Source of the DNA: Myxococcales bacterium
GTDB lineage: Bacteria; Myxococcota_A; Polyangia; Haliangiales; Haliangiaceae
DNA: 64,000 bases
Assembly (NCBI GenBank): GCA_016706545.1
Contig: JADJJK010000061.1
Span: forward strand, 4,849 to 68,848
Reading direction: 5' to 3'
This document shows positions 1-9,770 of this stretch, one piece after another. The notes below the pieces were generated by a model, which saw nothing but the letters and a program-made list of their open reading frames with translations, ran no database searches and was not told the origin of the DNA. Positions within the stretch are counted from its first letter, which is position 1. The number at the start of each line of letters is the position of its first letter. A program made the position numbers and the translations under genes.

Positions 1-729
1 CTCCTTGCAGTCATTGCTGATGACGGTGGCCCCCATGACCGTGGGGACTGTCAGGAAGTTCACATCTGCACCCACGCAGCGCCCGCTGGCTTCCCGCCAG
101 GCCAGGTGAACGTGATCGACGTAGTCCGTGGAGGACAGCGCGGTGACCACGCCGTCGGTCGCGTAGATGGCGGACGCGGCGACCTCGCCCGCGGAGGTCA
201 AGTATGACAGGCGTAGCTGGGGGCTCTCAGGCACGCCGCGGCTCCAGATGGGCAACGTGGAGCCAGTGAGGCCGACGCCCATGGGATCAGCTCCAGCGAC
301 CGTATCCTCCCGGAGCACCTCGGTGGCCGCGCTCAGATCCAGGGCGACACTCCACAAGGTCTGCACGCTCTGCGTGGCCGTGACCATCCACAGCCGCTCG
401 GCGCGCAGCTCCAGCCCAGCCAGGACCGACGCTCCGACTGAGCGAACCTGCCCAGAGCCGACCTGGTTGCGTCCCAGATCGAAGGACGAGATCGAGGTCT
501 GGCCGCGGGACGGATCGAGCCACGCCGCCAGGTACCCCTCGTCCCTGTCGGTGACCGCCAGATCGCTGTTGGCGCCCACCGGCGGGATGGACGTCACGCG
601 CGCGGAGCAGACCAGCGCAGGCAGCGGCGGCCCGTCGGGCGCCGCGTCGGCCCCCTCCCCCGACGCGGCGTCGAAGTTGAAGCGACACGCACCCGCGAGC
701 GCCATCAGGAGGACCAGGATCGAACGCAT
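1..729 (-). CDS. Putative lipoprotein, C-terminus cut by window edge
   Basis: Open frame of 243 codons from an ATG ending at 729 that runs off the window without a stop. The N-terminus MRSILVLLMALAGAC is a signal peptide ending in a lipobox (LAGAC, Cys15), so the product should be a lipid-anchored envelope protein. After it comes a short Asp/Gly/Ala/Pro linker, then a sequence that looks like repeated beta-strand units (several W-centred segments about 40 residues apart), perhaps a beta-propeller-like fold. No family is recognised. It is the last visible gene of a minus-strand series (FIST, hybrid kinase, PhzF-like protein, this gene), about 70 bases after the PhzF-like gene. The lipoprotein call is firm; function is unknown. 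Confidence 0.7.
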   Translation of the reverse strand, partial: MRSILVLLMALAGACRFNFDAASGEGADAAPDGPPLPALVCSARVTSIPPVGANSDLAVTDRDEGYLAAWLDPSRGQTSISSFDLGRNQVGSGQVRSVGASVLAGLELRAERLWMVTATQSVQTLWSVALDLSAATEVLREDTVAGADPMGVGLTGSTLPIWSRGVPESPQLRLSYLTSAGEVAASAIYATDGVVTALSSTDYVDHVHLAWREASGRCVGADVNFLTVPTVMGATVISNDCKE

Positions 730-798
730 GCGTCCCCACCCTAGCAAACCGCGAGCCCTCCCAGTGACGAGAAGCGCCTGTCGCCTCCTGTTAGCAGC

Positions 799-1662
799 TC
801 ACAGCTCGATCGCGCCGCGCCCGAGCTCTTCCACCCTGCCCGCGACGAAGATCCCGCCATCGGCGTCCACCGTCAGCTCCAGGCGAGAGGGCCGATCGAT
901 CTGCTGCCCCTGCCACACCACCCTGCGCAGCGGCAAGGTGGGCTCCTGCGCCAGGAGCCAGCCTCCCAGGTTGGCGCACGCCGAACCGGTGGCTGGATCT
1001 TCTGCCACCGAGCCGCTGACCAGGAAGAAGAACCGCGCCAGCACCTCATCGGGGCCGGTGGGCGCGAAGACATAGGCCATGGCGCCACCGCGCACCTCGC
1101 TGAAGGCGTGAGCGGCCAGGAGCGCCGGCTGCGGTTGCGCGGCGCGGACCGCCTCGGCGTCGCAGAGCGGCACCACGAGCTGCTCGGTGCCGGTGTTGAC
1201 CCAGCGCGGCTCCCCGCCGAGCGCCGTGGCCGGAAGCCCCAGCATCCTCGCCAGCACCTCGCGCTCCACCGAGACCGGCCGGTGGCTCGCCGCGCGGGCC
1301 GTGCGCAGGGTCCAGATGGCGCCGCGGTGGGTCACCGGCACCAGCCCAGCCTTCATCTCCAGGATCACGCTGGAGGCGGACACCTCGGGCAAGAGCTGGT
1401 GCGCCACCAGCGCGCTGCCGAGCGAAGGGTGGCCCGCAAACGGCAGCTCGAAGCTCGGCGTGAAGATGCGCACGCGGCGGGTGGCCGCGGCGGTGCTCGG
1501 CGGCAAGAGGAACGTGGTCTCCGACAGGTTCATCTGGCGGGCCAGGCCCTGCATCTGCTGCTCGGACAGCTCGCTGCCGTCCTCGAACACACACAGCGGA
1601 TTTCCGGACAGCCGTGATCCTTCGAGCGCGAACACGTTGAGGATGCGAAAGGCCAGGCGCAT
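799..1662 (-). CDS. PhzF-family isomerase-like protein
   Basis: 287 aa, the usual length for the PhzF / diaminopimelate-epimerase-fold family. The N-terminal half has LSGNPLCVF (about 18-26), the conserved acid of the active site in MNLSETTF (Glu48) and FAGHPSLGSA (75-84). The second half repeats the fold with AEDPATGSACANLGG (about 218-232). Both Gly-His and Asp-Pro-Ala-Thr-Gly signatures are intact. Characterised members isomerise trans-2,3-dihydro-3-hydroxyanthranilate in phenazine synthesis, but most members have unknown substrates. No other phenazine genes are present, so a phenazine role should not be inferred. It sits 40 bases downstream of the hybrid kinase on the same strand. Confidence 0.88.
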   Translation of the reverse strand: MRLAFRILNVFALEGSRLSGNPLCVFEDGSELSEQQMQGLARQMNLSETTFLLPPSTAAATRRVRIFTPSFELPFAGHPSLGSALVAHQLLPEVSASSVILEMKAGLVPVTHRGAIWTLRTARAASHRPVSVEREVLARMLGLPATALGGEPRWVNTGTEQLVVPLCDAEAVRAAQPQPALLAAHAFSEVRGGAMAYVFAPTGPDEVLARFFFLVSGSVAEDPATGSACANLGGWLLAQEPTLPLRRVVWQGQQIDRPSRLELTVDADGGIFVAGRVEELGRGAIEL

Positions 1663-1702
1663 CCACGCAGGATAGCCACAAACCGCGCACGCTGTCGAAG
1701 GT

Positions 1703-3571
<1,869 letters not shown>

Positions 3572-3608
3572 GGATCCTCGCGCCGCTTCGAGCGTCTTGC
3601 GCGCCTCG

Positions 3609-3660
3609 CGGCTCCTGCGGCTCCTCCTGCCCTTGCGGCTCCTGCGGCTCCTGCGGCTCC
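3609..3660 (+). repeat. Short tandem repeats of a GGCTCCTGC-type unit
   Basis: Four to five imperfect copies of a 9-base unit (GGCTCCTGC) lie between the FIST stop and the kinase start. They extend the kinase frame upstream as an implausible Arg/Ser string, which is one reason for choosing the downstream ATG. Confidence 0.6.
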
Positions 3661-3677
3661 GGGCCGTTTCGGCCCGC

Positions 3678-4865
3678 TCACTCGTACACCGCGCACAGGG
3701 CCACCGTGTAGTTGTGATAGTGCAGGTGCTCCCCCACCGCCGCGATCTCGCCGTAGGTATGCAGCCCCAGCCACGCGCCCGCCTGGCCCAGCAGGCGCTG
3801 CAGCGGCGCCACGATCTCCTGCGAGGCGCAGTTGCCGAACATGACCCGTCCTCGACCGGCGCAGTCAAACTGCAGCACAAACACCGGCGGGTTCGGCTGG
3901 GCGAGCCTGGCCGCGCAGTCCTCTGCGCTATGCCGGATCTGGTCCTGGTCCCGGCGCATGATCCGGACCTGCGCCCCCGCGCTCAGCCCGCCGCCTGGAA
4001 AGAACAAGGCGCCCGTGGCCGGCTCGAGCTGCATCGGCATGCGGATGATGAACCGTGCGTCATCGCCGAGCTGCCGCGGCCCAAGCGGTACGCCGAGGCT
4101 CAAGTGCATGATGCCCTCGGCGTGGAGGTCCTGCGCGTCGCCCTCCAGATATTCCTTGAACACCGACCACGCCGGGCGGCCATCCAGCTCGAGCAGCCAC
4201 CCGTCTCGCTCCGCGGTCACCGTGTGCGCCAGGCCGATCGGCGAGCATCCGTGGCTGACGGCGACCTGCAGCTTGGCGCTGCCGCGCAGCGCGACCGCGG
4301 ACACCCCACCACTTAGCACCTGGTCCCCCGCGTACTGGTAGGTGCGCGAGAACGACATATCGTCGCCGGCGCATCCGCCGACCACCACGGTGTGCGCCGG
4401 CAACTCCTCCTGCATCACCGCCAGAAAGCTGCTGCAGTCGCCGGTGATGCCGTCAACCAGCAAGATCACGCCGGCCAGGTCGTCCGCTCCGTCGGCGCGC
4501 AGGCTGCGCGCCAGCGCCCTGGCGCAGCGCTCGGCGTCCGTCGCGTAGTCGGGTCGGCTCTCGACCGAGAAGCGGATGGAGGTGGACGCCACCGCCATCA
4601 CCGTGACCACGCGATCCCGCTCGTCCGAGCAATTTCCGGAGATCACGCCCTCGCCAGAGCACCCGGCGAGCGACGCCGCGCCGATCACGGAGCGAACGCC
4701 AGCCAGCAGCGCCACCTGATCATATCCGGTGGTCGCGAACACCAGACAGAACGAAGGCGGACTCGACAACGAGGCACAGGCGGCGAGCGCCGCCTCCACT
4801 CCTGCGTCGTAAGGTTCCAGGATGGTGCTTCGACCAGCGCCCACCTGGGTTGGGTCATGCGCCAT
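3678..4865 (-). CDS. FIST (F-box/intracellular signal transduction) sensor protein
   Basis: 395 aa from the ATG at 4865; a GTG at 4913 would add 16 residues and neither start has a clear ribosome site. FIST_N-like features in the first half are FATTGYDQVALLAG and the SLAGCSGEGVIS segment, followed by MAVAS and a VDGITGD segment. The C-terminal half carries FIST_C features: MFGNCASQEIV, LGLHTYGEIA and the terminal LHYHNYTVALC. FIST domains are proposed small-ligand sensors, commonly coupled to histidine kinases or diguanylate cyclases. Here the sensor is a separate protein encoded just upstream of a hybrid kinase, so the two probably act as one signalling unit. The ligand is unknown. Confidence 0.85.
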   Translation of the reverse strand: MAHDPTQVGAGRSTILEPYDAGVEAALAACASLSSPPSFCLVFATTGYDQVALLAGVRSVIGAASLAGCSGEGVISGNCSDERDRVVTVMAVASTSIRFSVESRPDYATDAERCARALARSLRADGADDLAGVILLVDGITGDCSSFLAVMQEELPAHTVVVGGCAGDDMSFSRTYQYAGDQVLSGGVSAVALRGSAKLQVAVSHGCSPIGLAHTVTAERDGWLLELDGRPAWSVFKEYLEGDAQDLHAEGIMHLSLGVPLGPRQLGDDARFIIRMPMQLEPATGALFFPGGGLSAGAQVRIMRRDQDQIRHSAEDCAARLAQPNPPVFVLQFDCAGRGRVMFGNCASQEIVAPLQRLLGQAGAWLGLHTYGEIAAVGEHLHYHNYTVALCAVYE

Positions 4866-5000
4866 GACGAGACCATCGGACGCACGCGCCCAACATACAG
4901 ATGCAGCGAGCACGGAGTGGGAAGGCGGCGGGGTACGCCGCGCCCGCTGCCAGAGATTCTCGGCACCCGCCAGGCGGCAAGGACAAGCCGCGTAGGAGGA

Positions 5001-6732
5001 CTACCAGGCCGCGCCGCTCGCGCGCTTGCCCGGCGAGGCCGACAACGTGGACAGCGTACGGTGCAACACATACGCCGCGATGCTGCCGCCATCAGGGCTT
5101 CGATTCATGGACACCCCATCTTGGCCCGACAGCGTGGAGGTGTAGGTCACCGACCCGATGATCGTCGACGCCCCGCTGCGCAAGGTGACCGAATCTCCGC
5201 TGTTGCCGAGCCCCAGCGAGCCCGTCGACGAGGCGACCGCGCTGGCGAGGCCCGCCGGGATGCCGGACGCGCCGCCAAAGACCACGATGGTGGCGCCGGG
5301 CGCAAGCGCGGTGCCCGGCGCGAAGACGTGACGCACCGAAGCGCCATCGGACAAGGTCCAACCACCGAGGCTCGCGCTCGCCGTGCCGGTGTTGACCAGC
5401 TCGATGAACTCGCCGGCGGTGCTGCTGCCGGGCTCGTTGGCCAGGATCTCGTTGATGATCACGTCCGCGGTTCCACCGCCGCCCACCGCGATGGTGAAGG
5501 TGGAGTCGCTGACGTCGCTCGCGCCAGACACCACGTCGGTGATCCGCACCATGCCCGTCGAAGTAGCCGTGACCGGCAGGGTCCAGGCGTAGCTTCCGCT
5601 CGCAGCCGGCGTGCTGGCGATGATCGTGGTCCAGGTGGTGCCGCCATCCAGCGTGGCCTCGAGCCGAACGCTGGTGACCGCGGAGGAGGTCCAGGTGATG
5701 TTCTGCACACCACCGCCCTGATACGTACCGCCGCCGTTGGGAGCCGTGATGGCGACCGTGGGCACGGGGTTGCCGCCGCCGAACGCATAGCGGCTGAGCA
5801 CCGGATAGTGGTCGCTCGTCGTCGTACCGTAGCTCGCCAGGTACGCATCGACGCGGTAGACCTCGGCGGAGGCCGCGACATACGTCGCCGCGACCTCGTT
5901 GCTGCCGAGGTGATGATCGATCGTATCGGCATAGCTCACCGTGGGAGATCGCGCGCCAGAGAGGGGCCTTGGTTGGCCCAGATAGCGCGCAGCATCGGCG
6001 ACGAAGTTCTGATACGGCGAGGCCTTGCCGGTGGAGATCGACGTCCACATCATCGTTCCAGTCGCCGATGACCCAGACCTTCTGCGTGGGATACGTCGAA
6101 TCGAGATAAGACTTGAGCGCGTTCGAAGCATTGACCCGGCGCTGATAGCTGGTGCTGTCCGTGCAGCACTTGGGGTGCATGACGATCACCACCACGTCCT
6201 CGGTGCTCCCACCCAGCGTGACGCGCAGCCGGACCTCCAGGGGCGGCCGGCCCGCGAAGTCGGTGTTGCTGGCGGTCAAGATCACGGAGGCGCCGAGCAC
6301 GCTCGCCACCGAGGACTTGTAGAGCAAGCCGACCTTCTGCTCGGCGTTGGAGAAGTCGCTGTAGTACGCCGGACCATTGACCACGCTCGCGTCGTTGGCC
6401 AGGAACCCCGCGTAGCCGGGGAGCTGCGCCTTGAGCGACGAGAACTGCGCGGTGCTGACGATCTCCTCGAGCCCCCAGATATCCAGATCCGCCCCGGCGA
6501 TCACATCCCGCGCGTTGCCAAGTTGCAGCGCCTCGTCGCTCGGGCCGTTGGCGGTGTCACCAAACCACTCGAGGTTCCAGCTCCCGATGTCGAGCGTACT
6601 CGCCGTGCCCTTGGCCGGCACCACCACCGCTTGTTCAACGTGGTCCTCCTCTGTCAGTTCACAGGCTCCCTGAGAACCGAGCAAGAGCGCGACCGCTGCC
6701 ATGGAACATCCTGCGTTGCGAAGTGACTTCAT
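5001..6732 (-). CDS. Secreted endonuclease/exonuclease/phosphatase with lamin-tail domain, frameshifted
   Basis: Start ATG at 6732 with a good ribosome site (AAGAGG). The N-terminus MKSLRNAGCSMAAVALLLGS is a signal peptide, ending near QGAC. Next is an endonuclease/exonuclease/phosphatase domain: SWNLEWFGD (51-59), LEEIV, MHPKCC and GDWNDD. The frame breaks near 6040: dropping one base after GDWNDDVD restores S-I-S-T-G-K and the domain continues with SYADTIDHHLGSN and TSDHYPV. Then come an Ig-like segment (PTVAITAPNGG onward) and a lamin-tail domain (VIINEILANEPG, FIELVNTG, LGGWTLSDG), ending at 5001. Proteins of this layout are extracellular nucleases. Because both sides of the break are conserved, the frameshift is probably a sequence error or a very recent lesion. 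Confidence 0.83.
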
Positions 6733-7010
6733 CTCGTACCTCTTGGATTGCCAGCGTGGTTGACACCTCGACCGCGGCGGCCGGGCGCAGGAGCACCAGC
6801 AGGAGCCTCCGCGGTGACCACGAGGTTGAGGCAAAGCAACAAGTCAGAGAAACAGCCGGCGCACGGTACACCGTGCGTCGCCGAGACTGAAGGTCTGTCG
6901 TCTCGATGGCGCGTCGCTTTGGTCCGCTTTGGTCCGGACATCGGACGACGCGCTCATGCGCTGTTCGATTCTTGCGCAATCCAAGGACGCGCCCGCGCGA
7001 CAGCGCAGGT
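6733..7010. other. Intergenic region upstream of the secreted nuclease
   Basis: 278 bases between two minus-strand genes. Somewhat lower in G+C than the flanks; it must hold the promoter for the nuclease gene, but no convincing -35/-10 pair or terminator was seen. Confidence 0.4.
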
Positions 7011-7604
7011 TCAGGACAGCTTCTGCGCTACTACCTGGACCACCGAGCTTGTGCCGTGGTGGTGCGCGCCTTCGTGGATCTCGCGCTCGAGCTCGGCGCC
7101 GTGCAGAAACGACAGGCCGTCCAGCTCGTGGCGCAACCCCGCGAGCGTCATGCAGAGCTGAGGATCTCGCGGCCCGCCGGTGCCGCGCGCCACCTGCGCA
7201 GGCGTGTAGGCTTCCAGCAGGAAGATGCCGCCCGGCGTCAGTGCCTGGACGGCCGCGGCGTGAACGCGCTGGCGCAGCGGCGGCGGCAGGTGCGCGAAGA
7301 TGGAGACGATGACGTCCCACGGCTCAGCGGCGACATCGTAGGCCGCCAGATCGCTGACCACCGTGCGCAGCGCGGTCTTGCGCTCGGCCGCCAGCGCCGA
7401 CGCCTTGGCCAACCCCACCGCAGATCCATCGACGCTGGTGACCGCGAACCCGCGCGCGGCCAGCCACACGCCGTTTCGGCCCTCGCCGGCGCACAGCTCC
7501 AGCACTCGCCCACCAGCGGGCAAGCGCCCGACTTGCTGCACGAGAAAATCATTGGGCTCGACGCCATAGGCATAGCCAGGCTCCGCGTAACGCTCGTTCC
7601 ACAT
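7011..7604 (-). CDS. Class I SAM-dependent methyltransferase (TehB-like)
   Basis: 197 aa from ATG 7604 (MWNERYAEPGYAYG). The opening W-x-x-R-Y..Y-x-Y-G-x-x-P-N-D-F is typical of the small TehB/thiopurine-type methyltransferases. Motif I is VLELCAGEGRNG (34-45), with the acidic residue of motif II in VTSVDGSA and the post-motif in WDVIVSIFAHLP. The C-terminus is complete and His-rich (EGAHHHG). It is preceded by a 33-bp duplicated repeat and the cytochrome-rhodanese gene on the same strand. The substrate cannot be told from sequence; a longer open frame upstream reads as low-complexity and is rejected. Confidence 0.82.
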   Translation of the reverse strand: MWNERYAEPGYAYGVEPNDFLVQQVGRLPAGGRVLELCAGEGRNGVWLAARGFAVTSVDGSAVGLAKASALAAERKTALRTVVSDLAAYDVAAEPWDVIVSIFAHLPPPLRQRVHAAAVQALTPGGIFLLEAYTPAQVARGTGGPRDPQLCMTLAGLRHELDGLSFLHGAELEREIHEGAHHHGTSSVVQVVAQKLS

Positions 7605-7670
7605 GAGCGGCAGTGTGCCACAAGCCAGCGGCGACGCTCTTCGCGCCAGCGCAGGCGCCGCGGCGCGCGG

Positions 7671-7736
7671 CCGGGCGCCCACGGCAGGCCCGAGCCTCAG
7701 TGACCGGGCGCCCACGGCAGGCCCGAGCCTCAGTGG
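7671..7736 (+). repeat. 33-bp tandem duplication at the 3' end of the cytochrome-rhodanese gene
   Basis: Two head-to-tail copies of a 33-base unit beginning CCGGGCGCCCACGGCAGG (7671-7703 and 7704-7736) that differ only at the last base. The stop codon of the upstream gene (7730-7732) lies inside one copy, so the duplication includes the gene end. Confidence 0.85.
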
Positions 7737-8977
7737 CCGTGCGACGAGTGGTCGTGGCCGTCGTGCCCGGCCGGCGCCTTGACCTCCGGCCGGTAGCCGC
7801 CTGGCGGATCTACCATCGGGTAGCCTTGCTGGCGCCAGAAGGTGATGCCCTCGTCGATGACGGCGGTGTTGGGGTATCCGCGGCGGCGCAGCTCGTCCAC
7901 CACCTCGCCAGAGGCATGGTGCGGGCAAGCGCAATAGGCGAGGACCCACGTCCCGTCCTTGGGCACCTCCTCGAGGCGGCGCATGTCGTAGTACGGCATG
8001 GAGACGGCGCCGGGGATATGGCCCAGCATCCAGTCCGACGCGGCGCGCGCGTCGAGGATCACCAACCGACGCTTGGCCTTGAACGCCGCCGCCACGTCCG
8101 CCGCGGACGCGAAGCGGCCGTCCCGGAGCTTGAGCTGCGCCGGCTTGCCCTTGGGGTTTATCACCATCGGCTCCTTGCCGGTGGGCGCCTCCAGCGCGGA
8201 GGCAGGCCGCGGCGACTCGAACGTGCGCAGGTAGGCGATCACGTCGTCGATCTGCTGCTGCTTGAGCTTGCCCTCGAAGGGCTCCATCGGCGTGCCGGGG
8301 CGGCCCTTGCGGATGGCGTAGTCGAGAAACGAGTTGGTGGCCGCCTGCAAGAACTCTGGCAGGTCGAGCCGCGGCGAGCTGCGCTTGGGCCCATCGCCGT
8401 GGCACTTCTGGCAGTGCTGCGCGAACACTGGCTTGCCGGCCGCCGCGTTGCCGGTGGCCACCGCCAGCAGCGGCTCCGCGGCCGGCCCCTTGGAGCGCAG
8501 GAACGCGACGACCTGCTGCACCTGGACATCGTTGAGAGGACCTCCGTATGCTGCACCGTACGGCGCCATCGGCGTGCCCGGGCGCCCGCGCGCGATTCCG
8601 GAAGCCAAGAACTGGTCGGTGGCGCTGCGCAGGAAGGTGTCCGACACCAGCGAGGGAGCGTTGTCGGCGATGTAGCCCTTGGCCTCCGGGCCATGGCACA
8701 GCGCGCAGTACTTGGCGTACAGCACCGCGCCAGCCTCGGCCGCGGACACGGGCGCTGGGGCCGGCACCGGCGCGGGCGTCGACGCCCCTGGCGAGATGGT
8801 GCTGGGACGCGGCGCAGGCGAGGGCGAGAGCTGAGCCGCGGCGCCGCCTGGGCGGTTGGCGCTCTTGCCAGCGTCACAGCTCCCGAGCACGGCGAAGCTG
8901 GCGAGGACCAGACCGAGGGCGCGCGGCTGCCATACCAAAGGCGCAGAGCGCCACGAGCTAGATCTGAGAGAAACCAC
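7730..8977 (-). CDS. Dihaem cytochrome c fused to a rhodanese domain, lipoprotein
   Basis: 415 aa from GTG 8977. Signal peptide with lipobox VLGSC (Cys34), then a Pro/Ala linker. Two cytochrome c domains follow: CALCH (91-95) with likely axial Met137 in TPMAPYG, and CQKCH (189-193) with Met231 in TPMEPFEG. Residues about 285-390 form a rhodanese domain: VILDARAASDW, GHIPGAVSMPYYD, and the active-site loop AYCACPHHAS with Cys349. The tail is His-rich (HDGHDHSSHGH) and may bind metal. Rhodaneses move sulfane sulfur; fused to two haems and lipid-anchored, the protein suggests periplasmic sulfur oxidation or transfer coupled to electron flow, which is inference. It follows the YXWGXW lipoprotein and the pentahaem gene on the same strand. 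Confidence 0.9.
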   Translation of the reverse strand: MVSLRSSSWRSAPLVWQPRALGLVLASFAVLGSCDAGKSANRPGGAAAQLSPSPAPRPSTISPGASTPAPVPAPAPVSAAEAGAVLYAKYCALCHGPEAKGYIADNAPSLVSDTFLRSATDQFLASGIARGRPGTPMAPYGAAYGGPLNDVQVQQVVAFLRSKGPAAEPLLAVATGNAAAGKPVFAQHCQKCHGDGPKRSSPRLDLPEFLQAATNSFLDYAIRKGRPGTPMEPFEGKLKQQQIDDVIAYLRTFESPRPASALEAPTGKEPMVINPKGKPAQLKLRDGRFASAADVAAAFKAKRRLVILDARAASDWMLGHIPGAVSMPYYDMRRLEEVPKDGTWVLAYCACPHHASGEVVDELRRRGYPNTAVIDEGITFWRQQGYPMVDPPGGYRPEVKAPAGHDGHDHSSHGH

Positions 8978-9057
8978 GCCCTACTATGCCGCACCGAACA
9001 TCGCTTGACCAGCCGTCGAGAAAGCGACGGCGCTGCGACGGCGGTCGTACGGAGCGA

Positions 9058-9417
9058 CTAGCGCCCGTGCGCAGACCAGCGCCCCTCGATCCACACGTAG
9101 CCGTTGCCGCGGCGCTGCCACTGGCCGGGGTGATACATGTGGCGCGCGCGCTCACGCTCCCAGTGACCATCGATCCAGATCCACTGGTTGCCACGCCAAT
9201 CCCAGCGGCCTTGCACCCAGAAGAAGCCAGATCGCGGTTGCACCTGAACATAGCGCGGCGGAGGAGGCTCGCTCTGCACCACCACGACGCCCACCGGCGC
9301 GGGATCCACCACGACCACCGCGGGCCGCACGCGAACGTGACCGCGAGTGCGCACCACGCAGCCCGAGACCGCGCTCATCAAACCAACGATCAAAACAGCG
9401 GAAGCGAAGCGACGCAT
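9058..9417 (-). CDS. YXWGXW-type small lipoprotein
   Basis: 119 aa from ATG 9417, with GGAG about 10 bases upstream. The signal peptide ends at lipobox VSGC (Cys20). The mature protein is Val/Pro-rich and then has aromatic repeats: SGFFWVQGRWDW (64-75), NQWIWIDGHW (78-87) and NGYVWIEGRW (106-115), each a W-x-G-x-W/H-W block. This matches the YXWGXW-repeat lipoproteins of high-G+C proteobacteria, whose function is not established. It lies 81 bases ahead of the cytochrome-rhodanese gene and may be co-transcribed with it. Confidence 0.8.
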   Translation of the reverse strand: MRRFASAVLIVGLMSAVSGCVVRTRGHVRVRPAVVVVDPAPVGVVVVQSEPPPPRYVQVQPRSGFFWVQGRWDWRGNQWIWIDGHWERERARHMYHPGQWQRRGNGYVWIEGRWSAHGR

Positions 9418-9770
9418 AGGATGACTCCATCTTGGGCTGCGGACTTGTATCCGGTTGCCCAGGCTGACCTTGAGAATCTCGGACAGTCCCAAAGAATTGC
9501 AAGCGCCAGGCCACGTCCGCTCGAGCCGCGCCGTGCGCAGCGCTCGCGCAGCGCGCGCCTCCGCGCGGCCAAGGCGCCGCCGCGCAAGCCAGTTACCCCC
9601 GCGTATCAACCCAGCTTTTTGCAGGTCCGGACACGCCACGCCCCTGCGCCAGCGCCGGGGCGCCGTGAACGTCGCGGCGTATCCCCCGTGCGACACCACC
9701 ACAGGCGCGCTGGCGGCGAAGCTCCCAACTCAGCGCCGCGACAGAGAGACAGGCGAAAGACGCCCAGCAG
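9418..9770. other. 353-base gap between pentahaem and YXWGXW genes
   Basis: Short frames here are Arg/Ala-rich and match nothing. No hairpin terminator or repeat was recognised; it presumably carries the promoter for the YXWGXW lipoprotein. Confidence 0.4.

Noticed and set aside
167..1075. 302-codon plus-strand open frame at the window start
   Set aside because: Antisense to the lipoprotein and PhzF-like genes, both of which have clear motifs.
799..1662. Phenazine biosynthesis locus
   Set aside because: Only a PhzF-like gene is present; the family is broad and no other phenazine genes are nearby.
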